A stretch of 64,000 bases of DNA from Bacteroidia bacterium (GTDB lineage: Bacteria > Bacteroidota > Bacteroidia > Flavobacteriales_D > Parvicellaceae): the NCBI GenBank assembly GCA_030426105.1, contig JAUHZI010000003.1, forward strand, positions 1 through 64,000, written 5' to 3'. The notes under the pieces were generated by a model. That model saw only the letters and a list, made by a program, of their open reading frames with translations. It did no database searches and was not told the DNA's origin. This document shows, one piece after another, positions 10,469 to 20,487 of this stretch (position 1 is the stretch's first letter; the number at the start of each line of letters is the position of its first letter). Position numbers and translations under genes: made by a program.

Positions 10469-10801
10469 TTAGTTAGACGGAGTATTTGTTGGAGCAGCAG
10501 GCAAAGTAGGAGTTGTTACTGTTGTAGTTGGTCCTCCACTTTCAATACCTGTTTTAACACTTCCTGCAGATGAAGATCCGCTATTTACAAACATAACAGA
10601 AACTAGACATAAAACTGCTATACCACCTGCTAAGTACCAAGTAACTTTTTCAATGGTTTCAGTAGATTGAGCAGCTCCTCCTAATTGATTTGTAACTCCA
10701 AAGCTTTGGTCTAATCCACCTCCTTTAGAGTTTTGAACCATAACCACTACAATTAACAATACACTTGCTAAAATTAAAACTACTGCGATTAAAATATCCA
10801 T
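10469..10801 (-). CDS. secG: Preprotein translocase subunit SecG
   Basis: 110 aa with two TM segments. LLIVVVMVQNSKGGGLDQSFG..NQLGGAAQSTETIEKVTWYLA is a SecG signature. Confidence 0.93.
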   Translation of the reverse strand: MDILIAVVLILASVLLIVVVMVQNSKGGGLDQSFGVTNQLGGAAQSTETIEKVTWYLAGGIAVLCLVSVMFVNSGSSSAGSVKTGIESGGPTTTVTTPTLPAAPTNTPSN

Positions 10802-10804
10802 ATC

Positions 10805-11713
10805 TTATTTATTATGTTGTTGTTTCTCTTTTAAAAATCTTATTCGGCTTGCAAAGAAAGTCTTTTTTTCTGGATTTTTCAAACTCAATTGCTGATAAAT
10901 TTCAATTGCTTTGTCAATTTGCCCTTGTTTTGCATAAATTGTAGCCAAAGTTTCCGTAACAAATTGATTATTGGCAACTAAACTCATCTTAGCCATATTG
11001 GCTGGAGAGAAGACTTCTTTTTTAGTTTTATCATTCTTGTTCCCAGAGTTTAAGAAGTCATCAATGATAGAACCTGTAGATTTTTGGGCTGGGGGTGGGG
11101 ACGTTGGTTTATCAAACCAACTTACAAAGGAACGTTCGGTTTCTTCTTCAGGATAAGTGACAGACTCTATAGTATTAGGTTGAGGTTCATCAAATTCATA
11201 TTCAGAAATATCCACTTGTATACTGGCATTTACTGCTTCGGTAAGAATGTTTTTTTCAAGTTCATCTATGACTTTAGCCTTTTCTTTCTCTTTCTCTTTC
11301 TCTTTCTCTTTCTCTTCGGAATCGTTAAGTATAACCGTTGGCTCTTTTTCAGTGATTGGATCAGAAGTGGTTGTAGAAACTGTTGTTTCTTCTGATGAGG
11401 TAGAATCGGTTATTGTTTTTTCTTTTGGTGAAGGCTTAAACGTTTCTTCTTGCTCAATAATTTGAGCTTGAAGTGCTGGCTGGAAGAGTAATTCATAAAC
11501 ACGTTTTCTGTCAGAGACAACCAAAGCGCATCTTTCCAATTGCTCTTCAAGTCGAATATCATTATGTAGGTGAAGGTATTTACAATAGATTAATTGTAAA
11601 AGACCACTGTAAGGATATTGTTGTACAAATTGTTCCAAAGCTTCTGAATTAGCTTGTTTCAATGCTTGTTCATCCTCTAAGTAATGGGCTATATTTTCAA
11701 TGTTAAATATCAT
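10805..11713 (-). CDS. TPR-containing protein with a low-complexity (KE)n segment
   Basis: Likely start MIFNIENIAHYLEDEQAL. C-terminal TPR-like ETLATIYAKQGQIDKAIEIYQQLSLKNPEKKTFFASRI. Lies in the usual secG-TPR-lptE order. The listed start at 11770 would extend far into lptE. Confidence 0.75.
   Translation of the reverse strand: MIFNIENIAHYLEDEQALKQANSEALEQFVQQYPYSGLLQLIYCKYLHLHNDIRLEEQLERCALVVSDRKRVYELLFQPALQAQIIEQEETFKPSPKEKTITDSTSSEETTVSTTTSDPITEKEPTVILNDSEEKEKEKEKEKEKAKVIDELEKNILTEAVNASIQVDISEYEFDEPQPNTIESVTYPEEETERSFVSWFDKPTSPPPAQKSTGSIIDDFLNSGNKNDKTKKEVFSPANMAKMSLVANNQFVTETLATIYAKQGQIDKAIEIYQQLSLKNPEKKTFFASRIRFLKEKQQHNK
11285..11314. repeat. Hexanucleotide microsatellite (TTTCTC)5 coding for (KE)n
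   Basis: Five perfect TTTCTC units after a partial TTTC. Encodes EKEKEKEKEKEK on the minus strand. Confidence 0.95.
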
Positions 11714-11717
11714 TTGT

Positions 11718-12251
11718 TTACCAGCTACCTCCAAATGCTTTATCGTAAATAGATTGAGTGATCTGTTCAATGACTTCTTCTTGTAAGCTTTCTTCTTCCG
11801 CAGAAAAATCTAATGAACTATCAAAATCTGTATAAAAACTAATTCGTTCGTTATCGATGATAGTACTGTCTTTGTTTTCAGGAGTAGTGTATGTACAGTT
11901 GGCTATAACAGTCATCGTAAATCGGTTTTGTGCTGCAGCTTCAGAATTTGCTTGAATACTAATAGGATTAACTTTATAGTCAATGATTTCTCCAGAGATT
12001 TTCCAATCAGCATTATCGGAAACTAAAGAAAGCTTAGTTTGTGATTGCATCAAATCTTTTAAACTTTCAGTTAACACATTACTGGTGTTAGCACTGGCTA
12101 AAGCAGAACGATTTTCGAAATAATCAACTTGTATAGTCTTTCCAGGGATTTCAGTCCCCCCTTTTCCTCCTGACTTAAACGAAAATTGAGGAATAGCACA
12201 GGCATTTAGTCCTATAACAAGCAATAAACTTATTTTAAAGATTAGTCTCAT
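11718..12251 (-). CDS. lptE: LPS assembly lipoprotein LptE
   Basis: Lipoprotein signal (LLLVIGLNAC). FSFKSGGKGGTEIPGKTIQVDYFENRSALA...SQTKLSLV...ADWKISGEIIDYKVNPISIQAN matches Bacteroidota LptE. Synteny with the sigma-54 regulator, miaB and secG. Confidence 0.88.
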   Translation of the reverse strand: MRLIFKISLLLVIGLNACAIPQFSFKSGGKGGTEIPGKTIQVDYFENRSALASANTSNVLTESLKDLMQSQTKLSLVSDNADWKISGEIIDYKVNPISIQANSEAAAQNRFTMTVIANCTYTTPENKDSTIIDNERISFYTDFDSSLDFSAEEESLQEEVIEQITQSIYDKAFGGSW

Positions 12252-13504
12252 TTCGTGATCTCGTATTCTTTAATTTTTCGATAAAGTGTTCGTTCTGAAA
12301 TACCCAATTCCTTAGCTGCATGTTTACGTTTCCCTTTATGCTTGGCAAGTGCCTTGATTATTAATTCCTTTTCTCTAGCCTCTAGCGATAATGATTCTTC
12401 AACTTCTACATGCTCCTGAATAGGTTCATGATAGTCGTCGTCGTATGTTGGAGTACGATCAATAGAAACGGGGTAGGTAATAGATGGACTCGCCGTAGGT
12501 ATAAGGTCGTTAGGATAGTTCGTTATATGTGCATCATCATTAATAGGCTCAAAATTGGTATTCCCTTTAAGGAGTTGTGCAACAGCCTTTTTGGTTTCTG
12601 CTAATTCTTTTTTGAGATCAACAATAATCTTTAAGATTAAATCTTGATCCATTTGTTGATTTCCTGAACTATTAGTATCAAACTGACTTCCCATTACACT
12701 AGGAAGGTTTTGTTCATGGTCTTTAGGAAGATATTTTAATAAAATTTCAGGCGTAATAAGGCGCTCTTTTTCAATAACAGAAATTTGTTCTGTTAAGTTT
12801 CTCAATTGTCTAATATTACCAGGCCATCTGTATCCATTTAAAACAGGAATAGCATCATCTGTTAAACGTATTGTTGGCATTCTATACTTATCTGCAAAAG
12901 TAGAGGCGAATTTCCTAAACAAAAGGTGAATATCTTCTCTACGCTCTCTTAAAGGAGGAAGAGTAATAGGAACAGTACTTAAACGATAAAATAAATCTTC
13001 TCTAAATTTATTGTTTTGAATTGCTAACCCAAGGTTTTCATTCGTCGCTGCAATAATTCGAACGTCTGTTTTTATGACCTTCGAAGAACCTACTTTAATG
13101 AATTCGCCTGTTTCTAAAACTCTTAGTAAACGTACTTGTGTTTGAAGTGGAAGCTCTCCTGTCTCATCTAAGAATATGGTTCCTCCATTCGCAACTTCGA
13201 AATATCCTTTCCTACTTCCTTGAGCACCAGTAAAAGCACCTTTTTCGTGTCCGAATAACTCAGAGTCAATAGTCCCTTCTGGTATTGCTCCACAGTTTAC
13301 AGCAATGTATTCATTATGCTTTCTAGCACTATAATGGTGGATGATTTGAGGTATAATTTCCTTACCAACTCCACTTTCTCCAGTAATTAAAACTGAAATA
13401 TCTGTAGGTGCAACCTGAAGGGCAACATCTAATGCTCTATTTAGACCAGGGGAATTACCAATGATTCCAAAACGTTGTTTAACTTGTTGTATAGTACTGT
13501 TCAT
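12248..13504 (-). CDS. Sigma-54 interacting transcriptional regulator (AAA+ with Fis-type HTH)
   Basis: GESGVGKE, GAFTGAQGSRKGYFEVANGGTIFLDETGELPL, YRWPGNIRQLRNLTEQ, and C-terminal HAAKELGISERTLYRKIKEY. Confidence 0.95.
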   Translation of the reverse strand: MNSTIQQVKQRFGIIGNSPGLNRALDVALQVAPTDISVLITGESGVGKEIIPQIIHHYSARKHNEYIAVNCGAIPEGTIDSELFGHEKGAFTGAQGSRKGYFEVANGGTIFLDETGELPLQTQVRLLRVLETGEFIKVGSSKVIKTDVRIIAATNENLGLAIQNNKFREDLFYRLSTVPITLPPLRERREDIHLLFRKFASTFADKYRMPTIRLTDDAIPVLNGYRWPGNIRQLRNLTEQISVIEKERLITPEILLKYLPKDHEQNLPSVMGSQFDTNSSGNQQMDQDLILKIIVDLKKELAETKKAVAQLLKGNTNFEPINDDAHITNYPNDLIPTASPSITYPVSIDRTPTYDDDYHEPIQEHVEVEESLSLEAREKELIIKALAKHKGKRKHAAKELGISERTLYRKIKEYEITK

Positions 13505-13516
13505 AGTTTTTCCGTT

Positions 13517-14935
13517 TTAGCTGACGATTTCACCAATTAATGTAGCTGAAGAACAATCTGTAATTTTCACATTAATATACTCTCCTTTACTAAGCCCTTC
13601 TTTAGGGAAAACAACATAAAAATTTTCAGAAGTTCTACCACTAAATTGCTCCTTATTTTTCTTAGGTTCTCCTTCTATAAGTACTTCAAATACTTTTCCA
13701 ACCTGTTTCTTGTTTTGTTCTAAAGCGTTGTTTCGATGAATAGTGACAACTTCATTTAGACGACGCTTTTTAACATCTATAGGAACATTGTCTTCAAACT
13801 TTCGTTCTGCTAGTGTCTTAGGACGTTCGGAGTAAAAATACATGTAGGCTAAGTTGAATTTAACTTGCTCAAATAGTTTTATAGTATCTTGATGATTTTC
13901 CTCAGTTTCATCACAGAACCCTGTTATAATATCTGTAGAAATTCCACAATCAGGAATGATTTCGAAAATTCGTTGAATACGATTTAAATACCACTCTACA
14001 GTATGGTTTCTGTTCATTTTTTTCAACATTTCATTACTCCCTGATTGAATAGGTAGATGAATGTAATTACAAATGTTTTTGTACTTGGCCATCATGTGTA
14101 AAACTTCATCAGTCATGTCTTTAGGATGAGAAGTAGAAAAACGTACTCGCAATTCAGGAGAGACTTTTGCAACCATTTCTAATAACTCTGCAAAGGAAGT
14201 TGTTGGAATAGCTGGGTTTTCGATTTCTCCTTTTTTATTAATGTTCCATCTATAACTGTCTACATTTTGACCTAATAGGGTAACTTCTTTATATCCATTC
14301 TCAACTAGTTCTCTTGCTTCAGCAACAATTGATAATGGGTTTCGACTTCTTTCTCGTCCTCTAGTAAAGGGAACTACACAGAAAGAACACATGTTATCAC
14401 ATCCTCTAGTAATAGATATAAAGGCTGTTACTCCATTTTCAGAAAGTCGAATAGGACTTATGTCTGCGTAAGTTTCTTCTCTAGACAAAAGAACATTTAC
14501 TGCTCGTTGTCCGCCTTGCACATTTTCTAATAGATTAGGTAAGTCACGATATGCATCTGGACCAACAACTAAGTCAACTAGTTTTTCTTCCTCAAGTAAA
14601 GAGTCTTTTAAACGCTCAGCCATACATCCTAGGACACCTATGACTAAACCAGGTTTCTGTCTTTTTTGTTTTTTAAATATGTGTAGACGCTGTCTAACAG
14701 TTTGCTCAGCTTTGTCCCTAATTGAACAAGTATTTACAAAAACCACATCGGCTTCCTCAAAATCTCGAGTTGTTGTATATCCTTCTTTCTTTAAAATGGA
14801 AGCCACTACCTCACTATCAGAGAAGTTCATGGCACAACCATAGCTCTCTAAATATAACTTCTTTGTGTCTTCATTGTCTGAACTCGCTAATAAAGTGGCT
14901 GTGCCCTGAAGCGATTCATCTATCTCTTTGCTCAT
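13517..14935 (-). CDS. miaB: tRNA-2-methylthio-N6-dimethylallyladenosine synthase
   Basis: [55 protein letters not shown], and C-terminal TRAM-like domain. Confidence 0.96.
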   Translation of the reverse strand: MSKEIDESLQGTATLLASSDNEDTKKLYLESYGCAMNFSDSEVVASILKKEGYTTTRDFEEADVVFVNTCSIRDKAEQTVRQRLHIFKKQKRQKPGLVIGVLGCMAERLKDSLLEEEKLVDLVVGPDAYRDLPNLLENVQGGQRAVNVLLSREETYADISPIRLSENGVTAFISITRGCDNMCSFCVVPFTRGRERSRNPLSIVAEARELVENGYKEVTLLGQNVDSYRWNINKKGEIENPAIPTTSFAELLEMVAKVSPELRVRFSTSHPKDMTDEVLHMMAKYKNICNYIHLPIQSGSNEMLKKMNRNHTVEWYLNRIQRIFEIIPDCGISTDIITGFCDETEENHQDTIKLFEQVKFNLAYMYFYSERPKTLAERKFEDNVPIDVKKRRLNEVVTIHRNNALEQNKKQVGKVFEVLIEGEPKKNKEQFSGRTSENFYVVFPKEGLSKGEYINVKITDCSSATLIGEIVS

Positions 14936-15140
14936 TTATCTCCAATCAATTTTAAAACTCAAAGGTAGTTATTATTCAAATACTGACAAAATGTCGTGAA
15001 GTATTTCAATGCCTTGTTATCATAACGTTTTATTGTAGTAGAAATTATATTTTTTAAATTAAGATTTGAACAATGCAATTTATTTTTATTCCTTTGCAGA
15101 TTGAAATTGCTTTAACTACATCACAAAAACTAGAATTAAT

Positions 15141-17624
15141 ATGGCGCAAAACTTAGTAATTGTCGAGTCTCCTGCTAAAGCCAAAACCATAGAAGGCTAC
15201 TTAGGAAAAGATTTTATTGTTAAATCTAGTTTCGGTCATGTTAGAGACCTAGCTAAGAAAGGAGAAGCGATAGATATTGAAAATAATTTCGCTCCTAATT
15301 ATGAGGTTTCGGATGATAAAAAGAAAGTTGTCGCTGAATTACGAAAATTATCTAAAGCAGCAGAAATTGTTTGGTTAGCGACGGATGAGGATCGTGAAGG
15401 AGAGGCAATTTCATGGCATTTACAGGAAACATTAAAGTTAAAAGAGGAAAAAGTTAAAAGAATAACTTTTAATGAGATTACTAAACAAGCAGTTCAAAAA
15501 GCTATAGCTAGCCCAAGAACCATTGATATTGATTTAGTTAATGCCCAACAAGCGAGAAGAATTCTCGATCGTATAGTTGGTTTTGAATTATCTCCAGTTT
15601 TGTGGAAAAAAGTTCGTCCATCTTTATCTGCAGGAAGAGTTCAGTCCGTAACAGTAAGAATAATTGCTGAGAGAGAACGAGAAATTGAAAGTTTTGAGTC
15701 TACTAGCTCTTATAAAGTAGTTGGAGATTTTCTTGCTGATGGTAAAATTTTTAAAGCTGAAATTGCGAAAAATTTTAAAACACAAGAAGAAGCTGAGGCT
15801 TTTGTGAATAAATGTGCAAATGCTACATTTACTGTCAATAATTTAGAAAAGAAGCCTGCAGTAAGAAAACCAGCGCCTCCTTTTACAACTTCTACCTTGC
15901 AGCAAGAGGCAAGTAGAAAATTAGGATATAATGTGGCTAGAACAATGAATCTAGCTCAACGTTTATACGAAGCTGGTTTGATAACCTACATGAGAACAGA
16001 TTCTTTAAACTTATCTGATTTTGCAGTTAAAAATGCCACTGAAGAGGTGGTTTCTGCATATGGAAATAACTATTCTAAAACACGAAAGTTTAAAACTAAC
16101 AAAGCTGGAGCTCAGGAAGCTCACGAAGCAATAAGACCAACTAATTTTGCAGTCCATAGTGCAGGAGCCGATGCACAGCAACAAAGGTTGTATCAGTTAA
16201 TTTGGAAAAGAACAATAGCCTCTCAAATGGCTGAAGCTGAATTAGAAAAAACAAAAATTACGATTGATGTTAGTGGAGCTGCTGAGCAATTTATTGCTAA
16301 TGGTGAAGTGATTAAGTTTGATGGTTTCTTGAAAGTTTATTTAGAAGGGACAGATGATGAAAATGATAATGAACAGAAAGGAATGTTACCTGCAGTAAAA
16401 GTAGGGGAGGCTTTATCTTCTAAAATAATCACTGCTACAGAGAGGTTTACTAGACCTCCAGCAAGATATACAGAGGCTTCATTAGTTAAGAAGTTAGAAG
16501 AGTTAGGAATAGGAAGACCATCAACATATGCACCAACAATTAGTACTATTCAAAAAAGAGGATATGTAGAACGAAAAGAAAAAGAGGGGAAAGAAAGAAG
16601 CTACACTCAATTTGTTTTAGAAAATGGTGATGTCACGAAGAAAGTGAAAAAGGAAGTTTACGGTGCTGATCGTAATAAGTTGATGCCTACAGATATTGGT
16701 TTTGTGGTTAATGACTTTTTGATAGAGCATTTTGGTAAAGTTTTGGACTATAATTTCACGGCTAATGTTGAAAAAGAGTTTGATGATATTGCTCAAGGTT
16801 TAATGGAGTGGACACAGATGTTAGAGAAATTTTATTCTCCATTCCATAAAAACATAGAACATACATTAGAACATTCTGATAGAGCTAGTGGAGAACGAAT
16901 TTTAGGAGTACACCCTGAATCAGGAAAACAGGTTAGTGTAAGAATAGGAAAATTTGGTCCTATGGCTCAAATAGGAAGTCAAGACGATGAGGAAAAACAA
17001 TATGCTAGTTTACAAGCTAATCAATCTTTGTCTAGTATTACCCTTGAAGAAGCCTTAGATCTCTTTCTGTTACCTAAAGATTTAGGAGATTATGAAGGAG
17101 AAGGAGTTACTGTTTCAAATGGTAGGTTTGGACCTTATGTGAAATACGGAAAAGCATATGTGTCTTTGCCAAAAGGGGAAAACCCATTAGATGTTGATCT
17201 TAGCCGAGCTATAGAATTAATTGTAGCAAAACAAAAAGCAGATGCACCAGTTGATGAATATGAAGGATTACCTGTACAGAAAGGTAAAGGACGCTTTGGG
17301 CCATTTATCAAGTGGAATGGAATGTTCATTAATGTAAATAAGAAATATGACTTTGATAATCTTTCTCACAATGATATTGTAGAATTGATTGAGACTAAGA
17401 AAAAGAAAGATATAGAGAAAGTCATTCATAATTGGGAGTCTGAAGGAATTAGAGTCGAAAAAGCAAGGTGGGGAAGGTTTAATATCATAAAAGGTAAGAC
17501 TAAGATTGAGATGCCTAAAACGACTGATGCTGTAAAATTAACTTTGGAACAGGTTAAGGCTATTATAGAAGAAAATGCTCCAAAGAAAAAAACAAGAAAG
17601 ACAACAGCAAAAAAGAAAAAATAA
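15141..17624 (+). CDS. topA: DNA topoisomerase I
   Basis: NLVIVESPAKAKTIEGYLG, ATDEDREGEAISWH, ITYMRTDS, followed by C-terminal repeat modules and a Lys-rich tail. Confidence 0.97.
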   Translation: MAQNLVIVESPAKAKTIEGYLGKDFIVKSSFGHVRDLAKKGEAIDIENNFAPNYEVSDDKKKVVAELRKLSKAAEIVWLATDEDREGEAISWHLQETLKLKEEKVKRITFNEITKQAVQKAIASPRTIDIDLVNAQQARRILDRIVGFELSPVLWKKVRPSLSAGRVQSVTVRIIAEREREIESFESTSSYKVVGDFLADGKIFKAEIAKNFKTQEEAEAFVNKCANATFTVNNLEKKPAVRKPAPPFTTSTLQQEASRKLGYNVARTMNLAQRLYEAGLITYMRTDSLNLSDFAVKNATEEVVSAYGNNYSKTRKFKTNKAGAQEAHEAIRPTNFAVHSAGADAQQQRLYQLIWKRTIASQMAEAELEKTKITIDVSGAAEQFIANGEVIKFDGFLKVYLEGTDDENDNEQKGMLPAVKVGEALSSKIITATERFTRPPARYTEASLVKKLEELGIGRPSTYAPTISTIQKRGYVERKEKEGKERSYTQFVLENGDVTKKVKKEVYGADRNKLMPTDIGFVVNDFLIEHFGKVLDYNFTANVEKEFDDIAQGLMEWTQMLEKFYSPFHKNIEHTLEHSDRASGERILGVHPESGKQVSVRIGKFGPMAQIGSQDDEEKQYASLQANQSLSSITLEEALDLFLLPKDLGDYEGEGVTVSNGRFGPYVKYGKAYVSLPKGENPLDVDLSRAIELIVAKQKADAPVDEYEGLPVQKGKGRFGPFIKWNGMFINVNKKYDFDNLSHNDIVELIETKKKKDIEKVIHNWESEGIRVEKARWGRFNIIKGKTKIEMPKTTDAVKLTLEQVKAIIEENAPKKKTRKTTAKKKK

Positions 17625-17680
17625 TTAAACTTTAGTTCGTCTTGCATAAGATGCGATACGAATTTCGCAAGAAATAAAAG

Positions 17681-18841
17681 ATGGATATTAGTATTTATTT
17701 TGAGGGGGTAATTCCTCCAGATGATTTTAAGAGAGGAACAATAGGGTCTTATACTGATTTTAATACTGAAAGTAACTTTCCTAATATTGAAGATGCTAAA
17801 GTAGCTATTGTTGGTGTTCAAGAAGATAGAGGAGGAGTACTTAATAAAGGATGCGCAAAATCGCCTGATGAGGTCCGTAGAGAGTTGTATCAGCTATATA
17901 TTCAAGGAGAGAACTTTCCAATTGTTGATTTAGGAAATATCAAAGCGGGAGCATCAAAAGAAGATACTTATTTTGCCTTGACTGAAGTTGTAGAACAATT
18001 GATAAAGAAAGATATATTTGTTATAATAATTGGAGGAAGCCAAGATTTAACCTATGCCAATTATAAAGCTTACGAAAAATTAGAACAGACAGTTAACCTT
18101 GCAGTTATTGATAATCAATTTGATATTGGAGAGGCAAATGAAGAAATATCAACAAAAGCCTTTTTAAATAAGATTATTCTACATCAACCTAACTATTTAT
18201 TTAATGCAAGCATCTTAGGTTATCAGACTTACTTTGTATCTCCTATTGATAAAAAATTAATGGAGGATTTGTATTTTGATATCTATCGTTTGGGAGAACT
18301 ACAATCAGATATTTCTAAAACAGAACCTATTGTTAGAAATGCTGATATGATTAGTGTCGATGTTTCAGCAATAAGAAGTTCTGATTTTAGAGCAAATAAA
18401 GCTGCCACTCCTAATGGCTTTTATGCAGAGCAAATATGTCAAATACTTAGGTATGCTGGAATGAGCGATAAACTAACAAGTATAGGACTATATGAATATA
18501 ATTCAACATTAGATGTAGAAAATGCAATGTCGTCACAATTGATGGGGCAGATGATTTGGTGCATTTTAGATGGATTTATCAATCGTAAAAAAGATTTTCC
18601 TGTTGGTTCTAAAAAAAGTTATACGAAATATAGAATTCATGTAGAGAATACAGAGCATGAATTGGTCTTTTATAAGAGTGATTTATCTGATAGGTGGTGG
18701 ATGGAGATTCCTTACCCTCCCCACGAAAGAGTTCGATTTGAAAGACACCATTTAGTTCCTTGTAACTATCAAGATTATATTGATGCTAGTCAACAACAGA
18801 TTCCTGATCTATGGTGGAAGACATACCAAAAATTACAATAA
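17681..18841 (+). CDS. Arginase / formimidoylglutamase family protein
   Basis: Ureohydrolase-like fold motifs (VQEDRGGVLNKGCAKSPDEVRRELYQL; IIIGGSQDLTYANYKAY; ADMISVDVSAIRSSDF) as in the Bacteroidota arginase-like family. The usual metal-ligand His residues look altered. Confidence 0.75.
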   Translation: MDISIYFEGVIPPDDFKRGTIGSYTDFNTESNFPNIEDAKVAIVGVQEDRGGVLNKGCAKSPDEVRRELYQLYIQGENFPIVDLGNIKAGASKEDTYFALTEVVEQLIKKDIFVIIIGGSQDLTYANYKAYEKLEQTVNLAVIDNQFDIGEANEEISTKAFLNKIILHQPNYLFNASILGYQTYFVSPIDKKLMEDLYFDIYRLGELQSDISKTEPIVRNADMISVDVSAIRSSDFRANKAATPNGFYAEQICQILRYAGMSDKLTSIGLYEYNSTLDVENAMSSQLMGQMIWCILDGFINRKKDFPVGSKKSYTKYRIHVENTEHELVFYKSDLSDRWWMEIPYPPHERVRFERHHLVPCNYQDYIDASQQQIPDLWWKTYQKLQ

Positions 18842-18872
18842 AAAAAAGCGCATTATTTAATGCGCTTTTTTT
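18841..18872. terminator. Bidirectional terminator
   Basis: AAAAAAAGCGCATTA / TAATGCGCTTTTTTT with a 2-nt loop, between convergent genes ending at 18841 (+) and 18875 (-). Confidence 0.85.
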
Positions 18873-18874
18873 AT

Positions 18875-20476
18875 TTAAAATTTAATACACCAGAGAACAG
18901 AAATATTGGTAGGTCTCGTTTCAGCTCCTCCATTATTTCCAGAATTAAATTGCGCAATGTCAACACTGTGCGTGTGATTACCACTACTTCCAGAGTTAAA
19001 TTGAGCAATATCTACACTATGTGTGTGGTTACCAGAAGAAGATGAGGTAAATGCAGGAATATTAACGCTATGAGCATGGCTTCCGTCAGTGGCAATAGTG
19101 TGTGTATGATTCAGTCTTGAGCATCCCATTGTTCCAAGAAAGTTTCCTACAGTACCATGTCCATTCCATGGATTTCCACAGGTAGTTGGGGCTACGCTTG
19201 TTTCATTTACTGTATTGCTCGATAAGTTATCGTCATATGGAATCCAAGCACCAGCATCAAATGTAGATACGCCTCCTGTTCTTCCACTATGGTTGTGTCC
19301 CCCATTTGTTGAAGTGTTTGTATTTGGTGGATCGATAGAGTGTGTGTGTGCTCCTGCAGAACTGGTATTTGTAGCAGGAGGGTTGATTGTATGTGTATGT
19401 GCTCCTGCAGAACTGGTGTTGGTAGCAGGAGGGTTTACAGTATGACTGTGCGCAATAATCTCACTACTCTGTTTTGTACCAACTGCGTCTCCTGTTGTTC
19501 CATCTCCTCTATCAGTTCTTGAAGCTGCATCGGGATCTACTCCAGTTCCATTATCAAAACCTCTTAAGAATTGTCCATTATAGTTAGGTAGGTTAAATGT
19601 TGTCGAGCCATCACCTGCCCCATACATCGTACCTATAAGTGAAAATAAGTTGTTGTAAGTTGTTCTGCTAACTGCTTGTCCATTGCAGACAAGATACCCT
19701 GATGGAGGTGTAGCTGTTGGAAATGCAAAAATAGCACCTACTGGAGTTTGAACTGAATAGACTAAAGGTGCTAAATCTGCGGTAATTGTACCACCTCCAT
19801 CTGAAATTTGTAGAACAGATCCTGATAAAGAAAAACTAGTGTTATATTCATTGGTAGGGTCACTATCATTGTCAGACAAGGCATTTAAGTTGGCAGTTAA
19901 GTCGTTACCATTTTCGTAGATGTGTAGTATTGTTCCGATGAGAACAACACTGTCCACGTCTGTGTCAATAGAATCTCTAAGGTTATTTATAAAATTATTG
20001 TTGTGTAGTAATGTATCTGCATTATTGTATAGAGTACTAACAATACTATCTGTAAAAGACTGGGAAAATAAAGTGTCTGAGTTGTTAACTAGGTAGTTAA
20101 TAGCACTATCTCGAATAGCCACTAAGTCAACAGAAGCATTTCCTCCATCTTCCAAGTAGGTTGTTAGAATGTAGTTGTTCAAAGTCAAACTATCAAGTTG
20201 TTGATCATCAGTGCCGCCATTATTTGTGCCAAGAAGATTTCCCAAATCACTTGATGTAATATATTTGACTATACCAGTGCTATTGTTTATTATAAGAAGA
20301 GATGTATCGCCTATGCTGTATGATTGTAAGCCATCAATTCTAAGCGGATTATCTCCATTATTAATAGGTGAAATATGTAATGAATGAGTAGGAGAAGCTT
20401 GGTTAATTCCTACATTTTGAGCATGCCCTAATGTGCTTAAGCAAAGGGCTAGTATTATAAGTTTTAATTGGTTCAT
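18875..20476 (-). CDS. Secreted tail-collar-domain protein with HxH repeats (paralog 1)
   Basis: Signal peptide, NVGINQASPTHSLHISPINNGD N-terminus, phage tail-collar segment (PVGAIFAFPTATPPSGYLVCNGQAVSRTTYNNLFSLIGTMYGAGDGSTTFNLPNYNGQFLRG), HxH repeats, and C-terminal RPTNISVLWCIKF. Confidence 0.85.
   Translation of the reverse strand: MNQLKLIILALCLSTLGHAQNVGINQASPTHSLHISPINNGDNPLRIDGLQSYSIGDTSLLIINNSTGIVKYITSSDLGNLLGTNNGGTDDQQLDSLTLNNYILTTYLEDGGNASVDLVAIRDSAINYLVNNSDTLFSQSFTDSIVSTLYNNADTLLHNNNFINNLRDSIDTDVDSVVLIGTILHIYENGNDLTANLNALSDNDSDPTNEYNTSFSLSGSVLQISDGGGTITADLAPLVYSVQTPVGAIFAFPTATPPSGYLVCNGQAVSRTTYNNLFSLIGTMYGAGDGSTTFNLPNYNGQFLRGFDNGTGVDPDAASRTDRGDGTTGDAVGTKQSSEIIAHSHTVNPPATNTSSAGAHTHTINPPATNTSSAGAHTHSIDPPNTNTSTNGGHNHSGRTGGVSTFDAGAWIPYDDNLSSNTVNETSVAPTTCGNPWNGHGTVGNFLGTMGCSRLNHTHTIATDGSHAHSVNIPAFTSSSSGNHTHSVDIAQFNSGSSGNHTHSVDIAQFNSGNNGGAETRPTNISVLWCIKF
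18945..19460 (-). repeat. Two arrays of HxH-containing ~15-17-aa repeats flanking a unique tip (paralog 1)
   Basis: N-terminal array HSHTVNPPATNTSSAGAHTHTINPPATNTSSAGAHTHSIDPPNTNTSTNGGHNH. C-terminal array NHTHTIATDGSHAHSVNIPAFTSSSSGNHTHSVDIAQFNSGSSGNHTHSVDIAQFNSG. Four HxH motifs on each side. Confidence 0.9.
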
Positions 20477-20487
20477 AGCTGTTGGGT

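Noticed and set aside
11084-11465. Plus-strand ORFs rich in Phe/Leu or Ser/Phe across the hexamer repeat
   Set aside because: Antisense reading of the (KE)n microsatellite inside a well-supported minus-strand gene.
19215-19522. Plus-strand ORFs 19215-19445 and 19340-19522 (and 20878-21162)
   Set aside because: Antisense to the HxH repeats. Their Cys/Val/Gly-rich repeats are a by-product of the coding repeats on the other strand.
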